Assembly: GCA_036260255.1 (NCBI GenBank)
Contig: DATAAF010000016.1
Coordinates: forward strand, 1-64,000
DNA from: DASZJY01 sp036260255
GTDB lineage: Bacteria > Actinomycetota > Acidimicrobiia > Acidimicrobiales > AC-14
DNA length: 64,000 bases
Direction of reading: 5' to 3'
In this document: piece by piece, positions 16,185 to 24,393 of the stretch
Position numbering within the stretch: position 1 is the first letter of the stretch
How the letters are laid out: each line of letters begins with the position of its first letter
Notes under the pieces: model-generated
The model's database searches: none
What the model saw: the letters and a program-made list of their open reading frames with translations, nothing else
Told to the model about the DNA's origin: nothing
Translations under genes and position numbers: made by a program

Positions 16185-17476
16185 TGGCCGGGCGGGTTCT
16201 GGCCCCGGGAAGGGGTTGATTTCCAACCACTTTCGTCACCCAATTGGCCGAGGGACACTGCCCGGTGGTGGCGGGCCGCGGAGAGGCCGCCGGCGTAGAG
16301 GACGAAGGCGGTGGCGGCGGCCAGCGAGATGACCAGCATCCCCGGGCGGCTGGGGATCGGGAGGATGACGGGGACCGCGGCACCGGCGACCCAGACCAGC
16401 TGGAAGCGCGTCTCGAAGCGAGCGAAGGTGCGGCCCCGCACGGCGTCGGGGGCGTCCCGCTGGACGATGCTGTCGAACGCCAGCTTGCCCGCCCCGGCCC
16501 CCAGCCCGACCATGGCGGCGAGGGCGGCGATGGCGGGACGACCGCCGAAGCGGGCGCAGGCGGCGGCGACCAGCGACACCATCAGGAGCGACCCGGCCAG
16601 GATCCTCTCCTCGGCGAACCGGCGGCGGAGGAAAGGTGCGACGGCGGCGCCGAGGAAGGACCCGGCCATGCTGGTGGCCAGCACCACGCCGAACCACCAC
16701 GAGGGGGCGTTGTCCCGCCGCAGGGCGAAGGCGGTCAGGAACACGAGGAAGCCGACGATCCCCCGGAGCACGGCCATGGCCGTCACCCCCAGGCGGATGC
16801 TGGGGGCGTGCAGCTCGGCCTTCTCGGCGGTGGTGGGCAGTGGCGTGGTGGCGTCGGGCGGGCGGACGAGGCGAAAGCCGGCCACCGTCGCGGCCACGAA
16901 GGCGACGGCCGCCAGGCCTACCACCCACGGGCCCCCGAGGAAGCCGATCTTCAGGACGGCGGCGCCGGGGATGGCGGCGACGAACCCGGCCACCACCGCG
17001 ATCACCGAGAGCCGGGAGTTGGCCTCGACCAGCTCGCCCTCGCCGCCGACAGTCGCCGGGACCAGGGCGCTCTTGGTGACCGAGTAGGCCTTCGACAGGA
17101 CCAGCACCATGAACGCCTCGGGGAACAGCAGGAGGCTGTCCAGATGGCGGGCCATGAAGAGGCAAATCACCGCCCGCCCGGCGTTGGTAACGATGACCAT
17201 CGTGCGCCGCCCGCCCCGGCTGCGATCGAGGGCGGGGCCGATCAGGGGCGCCACCACCGCGAACGGCGCCATGGTGAGGAGCAGGTAGAGGGCGACCCGC
17301 CCCTTGGCCGCGCTGGGCGAGATCGAGAAGAACAGCGAGCCGGCCAGGGCCAGGGTGACGAGGGTGTCCCCGGCGGTGGACAGGACGTGGGTGAGGGCCA
17401 GGCGGGAGAACGGGGTGCGCCCGAGCCGCGACCGGGCGGGCGGGGTCAGCGGCCTCCACCCCGGCTGGGCGCCCAT
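16181..17476 (-). CDS. MFS transporter
   Basis: A 431-residue polytopic membrane protein with about 12 hydrophobic segments. MFS features include the loop after helix 2 (GPALDRSRGGRRTM), a charged middle loop near residues 215-235 and a second-half equivalent near RGRTFARFETRF. The set resembles major-facilitator efflux permeases. The substrate cannot be read from the sequence. The gene is single, convergent with the zincin-like gene. The C-terminal 35 residues are soluble and hydrophilic. Confidence 0.8.
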   Translation of the reverse strand: MGAQPGWRPLTPPARSRLGRTPFSRLALTHVLSTAGDTLVTLALAGSLFFSISPSAAKGRVALYLLLTMAPFAVVAPLIGPALDRSRGGRRTMVIVTNAGRAVICLFMARHLDSLLLFPEAFMVLVLSKAYSVTKSALVPATVGGEGELVEANSRLSVIAVVAGFVAAIPGAAVLKIGFLGGPWVVGLAAVAFVAATVAGFRLVRPPDATTPLPTTAEKAELHAPSIRLGVTAMAVLRGIVGFLVFLTAFALRRDNAPSWWFGVVLATSMAGSFLGAAVAPFLRRRFAEERILAGSLLMVSLVAAACARFGGRPAIAALAAMVGLGAGAGKLAFDSIVQRDAPDAVRGRTFARFETRFQLVWVAGAAVPVILPIPSRPGMLVISLAAATAFVLYAGGLSAARHHRAVSLGQLGDESGWKSTPSRGQNPPGH

Positions 17477-17526
17477 GCCCTCATCGTAGGAGGGGGTGAC
17501 GCTCGGCCGTCAGCGGTGTTTACCGG

Positions 17527-18570
17527 CTAACGCGTGGTGCCCGCGGCCCGGCCGCGGCTCCCCGAGGTCCTCGCCGCCCGCTTGACCCCCGCCGCCCGCT
17601 TGGTGGTCGCCGCCTTCTTGGTCGCCGCCTTCTTGGTCGCCGCCTTCTTGGTGCCCGCCGCCCGCTTGCCTGTGGCGGCGCCGGCCTGGCGGGCGGTGGT
17701 CCTGGCGTCCGTCCTGGTCTCCCGGGCGGCGCCCTGGGCCGCCCGCTTGACGTTCCGAGCGGCGCTCCTGGCCTCGCCCTTCACCTCCTCGGTGGCGTCC
17801 TCCGCCTCATCCTTGACCGTGGCGGTGGAGCGCTTCACCTGGGTGCGGATCTTGTCGGTCGCCGCGGTCAGGGCGGCGTCGGTGGCCGTCTCCTTCACCC
17901 GCTCGAGGCTCTGACGGGCGGTGGACTGGATCTCCCCGGCGACGTTCCGGCCGACCTCCTTGGCCTGCTCGGCCAGCGGGTCGACGAAGCCCGTCCGCGC
18001 TCTCTCGACCAGCTCGCGCTCGCGCTGGGTGGGAGGCAGCAGGGCGGCCGCTCCGAAGCCGGCGGCGAAGGCCAACAGGCCGGCCGCCAGCGGGTTCCCC
18101 CGGGCCTGCTGGCGCGCCGCGTCGGGTGCGTCGGCCACCGAGGCGGCCGCTCCCCGGGCCCGCCGGGCCAGTGCCTGCGTCTGGCCCCGTGCGGCACCGC
18201 CGGCACGGCCTTGGCCGCGCCCCGTGCCAGCGGCCTGGCGGGAGCGGCCGGCGGCCGTCCCGGCGGTCTGGCGGCTCCGGCCGGCGGCGGCACCCGCGAG
18301 CGGAGGCACCCGGTCGCCGCCCACGTCGCCGTCGTCGTCGCTCCCGACCATGTTCCGCACTCCTCGCTTGACGCCCTCGGCGCCCTTCTGGGCCAACCGC
18401 TTGGGCCTCACCTTGTCCTTCACGTCGTCGACCTTGTCGGCCAGGCCCGCCTTGGCCCGCTCCATCACCCTCTCGGGCGCCACCTTGTCGCCGATGGCCT
18501 CGAGGGTGTCGCCCAGGTCCTCGCGCACGTCCTCGATCTCGCCGCGCAGCTCCTCGGCCCGGGTTCCCAT
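17527..18570 (-). CDS. DUF3618 protein with Lys/Ala-rich histone H1-like tail
   Basis: A 347-residue protein. Residues about 3-50 match DUF3618 (AEELRGEIEDVREDLGDTLE). A Gly/Arg/Ala-rich region follows, then a membrane-like segment at about 160-185 (NPLAAGLLAFAAGFGAAALL). The tail from about 280 is Lys/Ala-rich with repeated KKAAT units, like histone H1-type proteins. ATG 18570 is preceded by AGGAGG and starts 1 nt after the upstream stop. It is the last gene of a set with a holin-like protein and an LEA-like protein. A role in envelope or nucleoid stress is plausible but unproven. Confidence 0.75.
   Translation of the reverse strand: MGTRAEELRGEIEDVREDLGDTLEAIGDKVAPERVMERAKAGLADKVDDVKDKVRPKRLAQKGAEGVKRGVRNMVGSDDDGDVGGDRVPPLAGAAAGRSRQTAGTAAGRSRQAAGTGRGQGRAGGAARGQTQALARRARGAAASVADAPDAARQQARGNPLAAGLLAFAAGFGAAALLPPTQRERELVERARTGFVDPLAEQAKEVGRNVAGEIQSTARQSLERVKETATDAALTAATDKIRTQVKRSTATVKDEAEDATEEVKGEARSAARNVKRAAQGAARETRTDARTTARQAGAATGKRAAGTKKAATKKAATKKAATTKRAAGVKRAARTSGSRGRAAGTTR
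17606..17650 (-). repeat. Three perfect 15-bp tandem repeats in the Lys/Ala tail
   Basis: GTCGCCGCCTTCTTG (plus strand) occurs three times in tandem, coding the KKAAT units of the DUF3618 protein tail. The unit is in frame. Confidence 0.95.
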
Positions 18571-18571
18571 C

Positions 18572-19066
18572 TCAGTACCTCCTCCATGCGTCCGAATAGC
18601 CCTGCTGCTCCTGGGGCGGTCCTTGGGCACCGCGCTGCAGCGCGTCCTTCGCCGCCTGCACGTCCTCCTTGACGGTCTCCACCGTCCGTTCGGGGACGGG
18701 GCTGAAGGTGGCGAGCTTCCTCTTGCCCTGCAGAGCCATGACGCCGGCGACCGCGCCGAAGACGACGGCGACGATCAGGAAGGCCAATCCCGTCGGCATC
18801 ACCGCGGCCAGCCCCCATGCGGCGGCGAAAGAGAGGAGGATCGCAGCCAGCAGCCCGACGACGCCGGCGGCGGCGAAGGCCGCCGCCCCCTTGACGCCCC
18901 GGTCGATCTGGGCCTTGGTCTCGACCTTGGCCAGCTCGATCTCCTTGCGCATGAGCGCCTGAAGCTGGCTGGTGACCTCGGAGAGGAGCTCGCCGAGCGG
19001 GCGCTCCTCGGGAGCCGCCGCCCTGGGGGCTCCCCGACCGCGCGAACCGGTGGCAGGCACGGTCAC
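18572..19066 (-). CDS. Holin-superfamily-III (PF07332-like) membrane protein
   Basis: A 164-residue protein. It has an N-terminal amphipathic helix (LGELLSEVTSQLQALMRKEI), two adjacent TM helices at about 60-85 and 90-112, and a charged C-terminus. This is the layout of the actinobacterial phage-holin-family/DUF1469 proteins. Despite the name these are usually chromosomal and found beside DUF3618 genes, as here, so lysis is unlikely. GTG 19066 overlaps the upstream stop (GTGA). Confidence 0.8.
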   Translation of the reverse strand: MTVPATGSRGRGAPRAAAPEERPLGELLSEVTSQLQALMRKEIELAKVETKAQIDRGVKGAAAFAAAGVVGLLAAILLSFAAAWGLAAVMPTGLAFLIVAVVFGAVAGVMALQGKRKLATFSPVPERTVETVKEDVQAAKDALQRGAQGPPQEQQGYSDAWRRY

Positions 19067-19701
19067 ACCCTCCCGGAGGTGGCGGTGCCGGGTTGGCCGT
19101 CGCTGGAGGACGCCCGCACCGCCCGCCCTATCCCGAAGCCGGCGAGGGCGGCGCCCACGAGGAAGGCGCCGGGCCGCCGGCGGGCGAAGCTCTGGACGTC
19201 GTCGAGGACGGCCGTCAAGCCGCGGGTCTGGATGTCATCGATTACGCCGTACACCCGGTCGGCGGCGTCGTACACAGCGTTGGCGGCGTCGCTGACGTAG
19301 GGCTGCACGGTCGCGGCGTCCTCAGGGTGACCTTCGGCCAGGGCCCGGATCTCGTCGCCCAGCCGGGAGAGGCTGTCACCCAGGCGGCGGGACTGGGCGT
19401 CGAGCTGCTCCTGGACCTGCGCCTTCGCCTCCTCGACGACCGTCCGGCCCTGCTCGACGACCTCGCCGCCTACCTGAGGCGCCTGCTCGAGGACGGTGTC
19501 CTTGACCCGCTGGGCCTGTCGGGTGGCGACGTCGGCCAGCTGCTGGCCCTTCTCCTGCACGGTGGACGCCACTTCCTGTGCTTGCTCGCCGGCCTGCGAC
19601 GCCACCTTCTTGACCCGCGAGCCCGAGCGGGCGGCGGCACGTCCGGTGGCGCGAGTGGATCGCCGGGCGGCGGCGCCCGGTGCCGTCTGCTGTTGTGCCA
19701 T
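19063..19701 (-). CDS. LEA/apolipoprotein-like amphipathic protein with a C-terminal hydrophobic segment
   Basis: A 212-residue protein. The N-terminal 30 residues are basic and Ala/Arg-rich. Residues about 30-110 form an extended amphipathic helix rich in Gln, Val and charged residues (EQAQEVASTVQEKGQQLADV), as in LEA-like or apolipoprotein-like proteins. A hydrophobic stretch near 185-200 (GAFLVGAALAGFGIGRAV) could dip into the membrane. No enzyme motif is seen. It heads a three-gene overlapping set with the holin-like and DUF3618 proteins, 115 nt after the hemerythrin gene. Confidence 0.65.
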   Translation of the reverse strand: MAQQQTAPGAAARRSTRATGRAAARSGSRVKKVASQAGEQAQEVASTVQEKGQQLADVATRQAQRVKDTVLEQAPQVGGEVVEQGRTVVEEAKAQVQEQLDAQSRRLGDSLSRLGDEIRALAEGHPEDAATVQPYVSDAANAVYDAADRVYGVIDDIQTRGLTAVLDDVQSFARRRPGAFLVGAALAGFGIGRAVRASSSDGQPGTATSGRV

Positions 19702-19816
19702 CCGTTTCTCTCCTCTTCCGATGAGATGTCCAACTGCGTGCGTGCGGCTCGACGCCGCTCGGGCGGAGCCGCACCGCCTCTGACGCTGCGTGGAACGAGC
19801 GGGCGCGCCTCTCGGA

Positions 19817-20380
19817 TCAGCGCCCTTCTTCGTCGTCGTCGCTGTCGCCGCGTACGGCGTCGCGAGCGCGGTCGACGACGGCCGCCACCTTCTCGCTCAC
19901 GCCACCCGCCGATGTCCGCGGATGGGGCCGGGTCGGGGCCGACTGCCTGGCCTCCTCCAAACGCTCGCCGAGGGCGGTGAACTCCGCAGGAGGCAGGGAC
20001 CAACGGAGCTGCTGGAGGATCTCGACCTGCTCCTCCTCCACGTGCGCGAGCAGCTCGTCCCGCAGGGCGTTGACCTGGCTCTCGACCTCGGGATCGGACC
20101 CGTCGGCACCGTCGAGGTCGGCCAGCATCTCCTTCATGCGCTGGTGGTCGGCCTCCGCCTCGTCGGCGAGGCGATCGCCCTCGGGGATCACCTCCCGCAC
20201 GAGCGGGTAGACCTCCTTCTCCTCCACGGCCGCATGGACCGAGAGCTCCCGGACGATGTTCTGCAGGATGTCGGTGCGCTCCTCGGGTTCGGCGGCGGAG
20301 AACGACTGAAAGAGATTGGCCACCGTCTGGTGGTCCTTCTCGAGTGAGAGCACCGGGTCTGACGGCGAATCCATGGTCAT
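19817..20380 (-). CDS. Hemerythrin HHE cation-binding protein
   Basis: A 187-residue protein with a hemerythrin-type four-helix bundle in about the first 135 residues. Metal-binding positions include LEKDHQTV, SVHAAVEEKEVYP, EADHQRM and LAHVEEEQ, the spacing of a di-iron HHE site. Such proteins bind O2 or NO, or sense redox and iron stress. The tail is hydrophilic and disordered. AGGAGG sits 8 nt before ATG 20380. It likely belongs to the stress-type set downstream. Confidence 0.88.
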   Translation of the reverse strand: MTMDSPSDPVLSLEKDHQTVANLFQSFSAAEPEERTDILQNIVRELSVHAAVEEKEVYPLVREVIPEGDRLADEAEADHQRMKEMLADLDGADGSDPEVESQVNALRDELLAHVEEEQVEILQQLRWSLPPAEFTALGERLEEARQSAPTRPHPRTSAGGVSEKVAAVVDRARDAVRGDSDDDEEGR

Positions 20381-20488
20381 GATCGAACCTCCTGAGACCC
20401 AGCCCCCTGGGGCACCGGCGGCAACGTGGCCCCGGTCCGGCCGGACGCCTCGTCCCCCGGCTCGGCCAACTGCTCAATCAGGAAGTAC

Positions 20489-20514
20489 CTGCCCTCCGCG
20501 GATGGCGCTGAAAC
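20489..20514 (-). promoter_or_regulatory. Candidate SigB/SigF-type promoter for the stress gene set
   Basis: On the minus strand GTTT (20514-20511) and GGGCAG (20494-20489) are 16 nt apart, close to the GTTT-N15-17-GGGTAT pattern of SigB/SigF-type factors. It lies about 110 nt before the hemerythrin start. The -10 has two mismatches. Nothing else is seen in 20381-20540. Confidence 0.3.
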
Positions 20515-20540
20515 GGCGGGTTGAGCCACGCCTTTCCGTA

Positions 20541-20732
20541 TCAGTCGTCCGTGTCGCCCTCCCAGCGGCGGTCCTCCTCGTCCCAGGCCTCGTTGCGCGC
20601 CTCGACGCGCTCGCGCCAGTTGGTCGCTTCCTCCTTCGACCCGTACGGGCCGAGGCGCTGCGCTGCGCCGCATGCCTCGTCCGCCGCCTCGGCCCGCTCG
20701 TGATCGAGGCACCAGTACCACTCGCCTGCCAT
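20541..20732 (-). CDS. Small conserved hypothetical protein
   Basis: A 63-residue acidic soluble protein starting MAGEWYWCLDHERAE, then RLGPYGSKEEATNW and an Asp/Glu-rich end. Similar short proteins with YWCLDH and GPY motifs are common in actinobacteria and have no known function. The aromatic-rich start and the GPYxxxEEA stretch recall a half SPOR-like fold. The ATG at 20732 lies 19 nt after the sixA stop and is preceded by GGGAGG. Confidence 0.75.
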   Translation of the reverse strand: MAGEWYWCLDHERAEAADEACGAAQRLGPYGSKEEATNWRERVEARNEAWDEEDRRWEGDTDD

Positions 20733-20751
20733 CACCACCTCCCGGCGTGTC

Positions 20752-21216
20752 TCACCGCGCGGCGGGAAGATACCGGGCGGCGAGCCAGCGACCGTTGAGC
20801 ACGTCCAGCTCCCAGACGGACCCCTTGGCGAACGGGTAGTCGGGAGGGAGGGGAAGGCCGTCCGTGGCGGCGAGGGTGTCGAGGATGGGCGGGATGAGGT
20901 CGCCGTGCGTGCAGGCGACGGCCGTCGACGACGCCAGAGCACGGAGGAGCTCGACCGCTTCGGCGGGAGCGGCGTCTTCACCGAGGGCGGCCACCTGCTC
21001 GACGGGGAGCCCCAGCTTCTCGGCCAGCGGCTCGACCGTCTGCACGCAGCGCAGGTAGGGGCTCGAGAGCACGCGGCGCACGGGCCGGTCGGCCAGCAGT
21101 TCGACGAGGCCCTCGGCCTGGCGCCGGCCCTTTCGGCTCAGAGGCCGGTCGCGGTCGGGGCCCTCCCAGTCACGGCGGCTTCCGGCCTTGGCGTGGCGCA
21201 CGAGGTAGAGGGTCAC
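20752..21216 (-). CDS. sixA: SixA-type histidine phosphatase
   Basis: A 154-residue histidine phosphatase superfamily protein. The catalytic RHG-type motif is LVRHAKAG at residues 5-12, and the second His is in ACTHGDLI. PLSRKGRRQAEGL and VLSSPYLRCVQT are typical. It could dephosphorylate phospho-His proteins or nucleotides. It follows a Nudix gene by 21 nt, and the two together resemble the two halves of mycobacterial MutT1, which is a fused Nudix plus histidine phosphatase next to ppk. Confidence 0.88.
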   Translation of the reverse strand: MTLYLVRHAKAGSRRDWEGPDRDRPLSRKGRRQAEGLVELLADRPVRRVLSSPYLRCVQTVEPLAEKLGLPVEQVAALGEDAAPAEAVELLRALASSTAVACTHGDLIPPILDTLAATDGLPLPPDYPFAKGSVWELDVLNGRWLAARYLPAAR

Positions 21217-21237
21217 CGCCGGATCGTAGGCAGGGCC

Positions 21238-21645
21238 TCAGACCGTGAGGGAATCGACGACCTCGGCGTCGTGGTCGTAGGTGAGCAGGTCGCCCACCTC
21301 GTCCCTCGCCACCCACCGGACCTCGTCGATCTCCGCGGTCGGCGTGAAGGAGCCCGTACCCGTCCCCTCCTCGGGGGTCATGGCCCAGTACCGCACGACC
21401 TTGAGTCGACCTCGATGGTCCGTGTACTCGGCGCCGAGCAGCTCGTGGCCCAGGCGGCAGCGCAGACCGGTCTCCTCCCCCACCTCGCGCACGGCGGCCG
21501 CCTCGTGACTCTCGCCCGGGTCGAGCTTGCCCTTGGGCAGGCTCCAGTCGTCGTACTTCGGGCGGTGCACCACGAGCACCTCTATCCCGTCCTGCGGGGT
21601 GCGCCGCCACACCACGCCGCCGGCCGCCTGGACGGCCTCCGTCAC
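21238..21645 (-). CDS. Nudix hydrolase (MutT1 N-domain-like)
   Basis: A 135-residue Nudix protein. The Nudix box GKLDPGESHEAAAVREVGEE plus TGL is complete. The N-terminus (QAAGGVVWRR) and the PKYDDWSLPKG segment match MutT1-like and diadenosine polyphosphate hydrolases. GTG 21645 lies 14 nt after the ppk stop. Together with the next gene (sixA-like) it likely hydrolyses oxidised nucleotides or dinucleoside polyphosphates in two steps. Position next to ppk is as in mycobacteria. Confidence 0.88.
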   Translation of the reverse strand: MTEAVQAAGGVVWRRTPQDGIEVLVVHRPKYDDWSLPKGKLDPGESHEAAAVREVGEETGLRCRLGHELLGAEYTDHRGRLKVVRYWAMTPEEGTGTGSFTPTAEIDEVRWVARDEVGDLLTYDHDAEVVDSLTV

Positions 21646-21659
21646 CGGCTCCGAGGGAA

Positions 21660-23825
21660 CTAGTCCTCGGCGAGCATGTCGCTGCGGCGCCGGCGGGCCC
21701 GTTCGAAGGCGAGCTCCTGGAGCCGGAGCTGGGCGTTGATGCCCTCCTTCTCCTCGACCTTGTGCCACGAGCCGTCGGCGCGCAGCTCGGAGGCGAGGAC
21801 GTCGTCGCTCAGGCAGACGTCGAGGATCTCCTGGAGGCGCTCCTGCAGCGCCGGGTTCTCCACGGGGACGACCGCCTCCACCCGGCGGTCGAGGTTTCGG
21901 GGCATGAGGTCGGCCGAGCCCATGAAGTACCGGCGGCTCTCCCGCGGGCCGAAGCCGTAGATGCGCGAGTGCTCGAGGTAGCGCCCGACGATCGACCGGA
22001 CGGTGACGTGCTCGGAGAGCCCGGGCACACCCGGTCGCAGGCAGCAGATGCCCCGCACGATGAGGTCGATGCGCACCCCCGCCTGGGAGGCGGCGTAGAG
22101 CTCGTCGACCATGGCGGTGTCGACGAGGGCGTTCATCTTCATGACGATCCGGCCCTCCTCGCCGGCGTCGCGCTGCTCGCCGATGAGATCGACCATGGCG
22201 GAGCGCAGCGAGCCCGGGGCGACCAGGAGCTTGCGGTACTTCGTCTGGCGGCTGTACCCGGTGAGGTGGTTGAACAGGTCCGAGAGATCGGCTCCCAGCT
22301 CCTCGTCGGCGGACAGCAGGCCGAGGTCCTCGTACAGACGGGCCGTCTTGGGGTTGTAGTTGCCGGTGCCGACGTGGCAATACCGGCGTATGCCGTCGGG
22401 CTCGTCCCGAACGACCAACGCGGTCTTGGAGTGCGTCTTGAGCCCGACCAGCCCGTAGACGACGTGGACGCCGGCCTGCTCCAGCGCGCGGGCCCAAGCG
22501 ATGTTCGCCCTCTCGTCGAACCGGGCCTTTAGCTCCACGAGGGCGGCGACCTGCTTCCCCCGCTCGGCCGCCCGGATGAGCGCTTTGACCACCGGGCTGT
22601 CGCCCGAAGTGCGGTAGAGCGTCTGCTTCATGGCCAGCACGGCGGGGTCGTCGGCCGCCTGCTCGATGAACGCCTCCACCGACGTGGCGAAGGAGTCGTA
22701 CGGGTGGTGCACGAGCACCTCGTTCTCGCGCAGCACGGCGAAGATGTCGACGGGGTTGCCCTCGTGGTCGACGAGTTGCGGCTGCGTGACCCCCACCCAC
22801 ACGTCGTCTTTGAGCTCGGGACGGTCGAGGTCGTACACAGCCCACAGGCCGGCCAGGTCGAGGGGCCCCTCGATCTCGTAGACGTCGTCCGGCTCCAGCT
22901 CGAGCTCCCGCATGAGCAGCTCTCGGGTGGCGGCCGACATGCCGCTGTCGATCTCCAGCCGCACCGCCTTGCCGAACCGGCGGCGGCGGAGCTCGAGCTC
23001 GACCGCCGCCAGCAGGTCGTCGGCTTCCTCCTCCTCGAGGGCGAGGTCGGCGTTGCGTGTCACCCGGAAGGGCTCGTGGCCCTGGATCTCCATGCCCGGG
23101 AAGAGAGTGCCCAGGTGGGCGGCGATCACCTGCTCGAGGGGGACGAAGCGCTCGCCGTCGGGCATCACGACGAAGCGGGGAAGCACCGGCGGCACCTTTA
23201 CGCGGGCGAAGCGGTCGTCCCCCGACTTCGGGTCGCGGACGCGGACCGCCAGGTTCAGCGACATGTTGGAGATGTACGGGAACGGGTGGCCGGGATCGAC
23301 GGCGAGGGGGGTGAGGACGGGAAAGATGCGGTCGTGGAAGACCTCGACGAGGTACTCCCGGTCGTCGTCGTCGAGCTGGTCCCAGTCCGACAAGACGATC
23401 CCGACCTCCCCGAGCGCCGGCACGACCTGGTCGAGGAAGGTCTGCGACTGGCGCTTGACCACCTCCTGGACGCGCGAGCGGATGGCCCGCAGCTGCTCGG
23501 TCGGCGTCATCCCGTCGGCGCTGGTGGCGGTGAGCTTGGCCGCCTCCTGTTCCTTGAGTCCGGCCACCCGGACCTGGAAGAACTCGTCGAGCCCCTCGCT
23601 GAAGATGGCGAGGAACTTGGCTCGTTCCAGCAGCGGCTGCTTGGCGTCCTCGCCGAGGGTGAGCACGCGGGCGGCGAAGTCGATCCACGCCAGGTCGCGG
23701 TTGAGGTAGCGGGGCTGGAGCCGCTCCGAGGAGTCGGTCTCCTGCCCCTGGCCGTCCGAGCCAGGCTCGTCGGTTGCGCCTTCGGTCTCGCCCTCGGCCT
23801 CCGTCTCGGCCTCGAGGTCGGTCAC
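21660..23825 (-). CDS. ppk1: Polyphosphate kinase
   Basis: A 721-residue PPK1, which reversibly makes polyphosphate from ATP at the membrane. After an acidic 30-residue leader, the N-terminal region begins RYLNRDLAWIDFAARVL. Phospholipase D-type domains follow. The phosphorylated His lies in CHVGTGNYNPKTARLYEDLG, and the second motif in YGFGPRESRRYFMGSADLMP. Length and motifs are standard. GTG 23825 was taken as start. It heads ppk-nudix-sixA and follows a strong terminator. Confidence 0.95.
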   Translation of the reverse strand: MTDLEAETEAEGETEGATDEPGSDGQGQETDSSERLQPRYLNRDLAWIDFAARVLTLGEDAKQPLLERAKFLAIFSEGLDEFFQVRVAGLKEQEAAKLTATSADGMTPTEQLRAIRSRVQEVVKRQSQTFLDQVVPALGEVGIVLSDWDQLDDDDREYLVEVFHDRIFPVLTPLAVDPGHPFPYISNMSLNLAVRVRDPKSGDDRFARVKVPPVLPRFVVMPDGERFVPLEQVIAAHLGTLFPGMEIQGHEPFRVTRNADLALEEEEADDLLAAVELELRRRRFGKAVRLEIDSGMSAATRELLMRELELEPDDVYEIEGPLDLAGLWAVYDLDRPELKDDVWVGVTQPQLVDHEGNPVDIFAVLRENEVLVHHPYDSFATSVEAFIEQAADDPAVLAMKQTLYRTSGDSPVVKALIRAAERGKQVAALVELKARFDERANIAWARALEQAGVHVVYGLVGLKTHSKTALVVRDEPDGIRRYCHVGTGNYNPKTARLYEDLGLLSADEELGADLSDLFNHLTGYSRQTKYRKLLVAPGSLRSAMVDLIGEQRDAGEEGRIVMKMNALVDTAMVDELYAASQAGVRIDLIVRGICCLRPGVPGLSEHVTVRSIVGRYLEHSRIYGFGPRESRRYFMGSADLMPRNLDRRVEAVVPVENPALQERLQEILDVCLSDDVLASELRADGSWHKVEEKEGINAQLRLQELAFERARRRRSDMLAED

Positions 23826-23867
23826 ACCCTCACCGTACTTGACCCCGCCCGAAGTCCCGTCGCGGCA

Positions 23868-23906
23868 CTAGTGCCGGATCGAGAACGTTTCTTGATCCGG
23901 CACTAG
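23868..23906 (-). terminator. Hairpin after the ArsI/CadI-type gene
   Basis: Perfect 13-bp inverted repeat CTAGTGCCGGATC (23868-23880) and GATCCGGCACTAG (23894-23906) with a GAGAA/TTCTT-like inner part. It overlaps the stop codon of the lyase gene and separates it from ppk. Confidence 0.75.
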
Positions 23907-24328
23907 GTGCAGCAGACGCCGGGGCCGCACACCTCGACCGCACGGAGGTCACCGCCGGCGACCTCGGCGTCGGCCAGGACCGTGTACACCTCCCAGGGCG
24001 CGCCGTCGGGGTCGTCGACCCAGACCTTGTCCTGCACGGCGTAGCAGCACGAGACCTGCCCCTCGGCCGCGGTGGACAGCCCCTCGTCGCCGAGGCGACG
24101 CTCCGCCGAGCGCACCTCCTCGACCGACTCGACCTCGATGCCGAGGTGGTTGAGGCGCGTCTCGGCGCCGGGGGACTCGAACAGCACGAGCTTCAGCGCC
24201 GGGTCGGCGACGGCGAAGTTGGCGTAGCCCGGCCGCCGCTTGGCCGGTGGAGCGCCGAAGAGCTTGGAGTAGAAGGTGACCGCCTCCTCGATGTCGGAGA
24301 CGTTGAGGGCGAGCTGCACCCGGGACAT
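23903..24328 (-). CDS. ArsI/CadI-family vicinal-oxygen-chelate protein
   Basis: A 141-residue VOC-fold protein. It begins MSRVQLALNVSDIEEAVTFY, has KLFGAPPAKRRPGYANFAV, and carries the metal-site His in RLNHLGIEVES. The paired cysteines in VSCCYAVQDKVWVDDPDG match the CC pair of the C-As lyase ArsI and of cadmium-induced CadI. The tail ends CGPGVCCT. ArsI cleaves the carbon-arsenic bond of trivalent organoarsenicals. ATG 24328 is preceded by AGGAGG. It is divergent from an ArsR-type regulator. ArsI and CadI cannot be told apart here. Confidence 0.85.
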   Translation of the reverse strand: MSRVQLALNVSDIEEAVTFYSKLFGAPPAKRRPGYANFAVADPALKLVLFESPGAETRLNHLGIEVESVEEVRSAERRLGDEGLSTAAEGQVSCCYAVQDKVWVDDPDGAPWEVYTVLADAEVAGGDLRAVEVCGPGVCCT

Positions 24329-24340
24329 GGGGTCCTCCTG

Positions 24341-24360
24341 ATAGTTTGATGGTGATCGAT
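24341..24360. promoter_or_regulatory. Imperfect dyad between arsI-type and arsR-type genes
   Basis: TTGAT (24346-24350) and ATCGA (24355-24359) flank four bases and form an imperfect inverted repeat, similar to the ATTGAT/ATCAAT half sites of ArsR/SmtB operators. Its position between divergent genes fits autoregulation. Confidence 0.45.
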
Positions 24361-24393
24361 ATGTCATCCTCGCGCACACATCGACGGCGATCA

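Noticed and set aside
18572..19066. Phage lysis gene suggested by the holin family name
   Set aside because: The family is common on actinobacterial chromosomes beside DUF3618, as here, and there is no lysin.
20377..20721. A 114-codon minus frame between hemerythrin and sixA genes
   Set aside because: It overlaps the well-formed 63-residue gene in another frame and is basic and low in structure.
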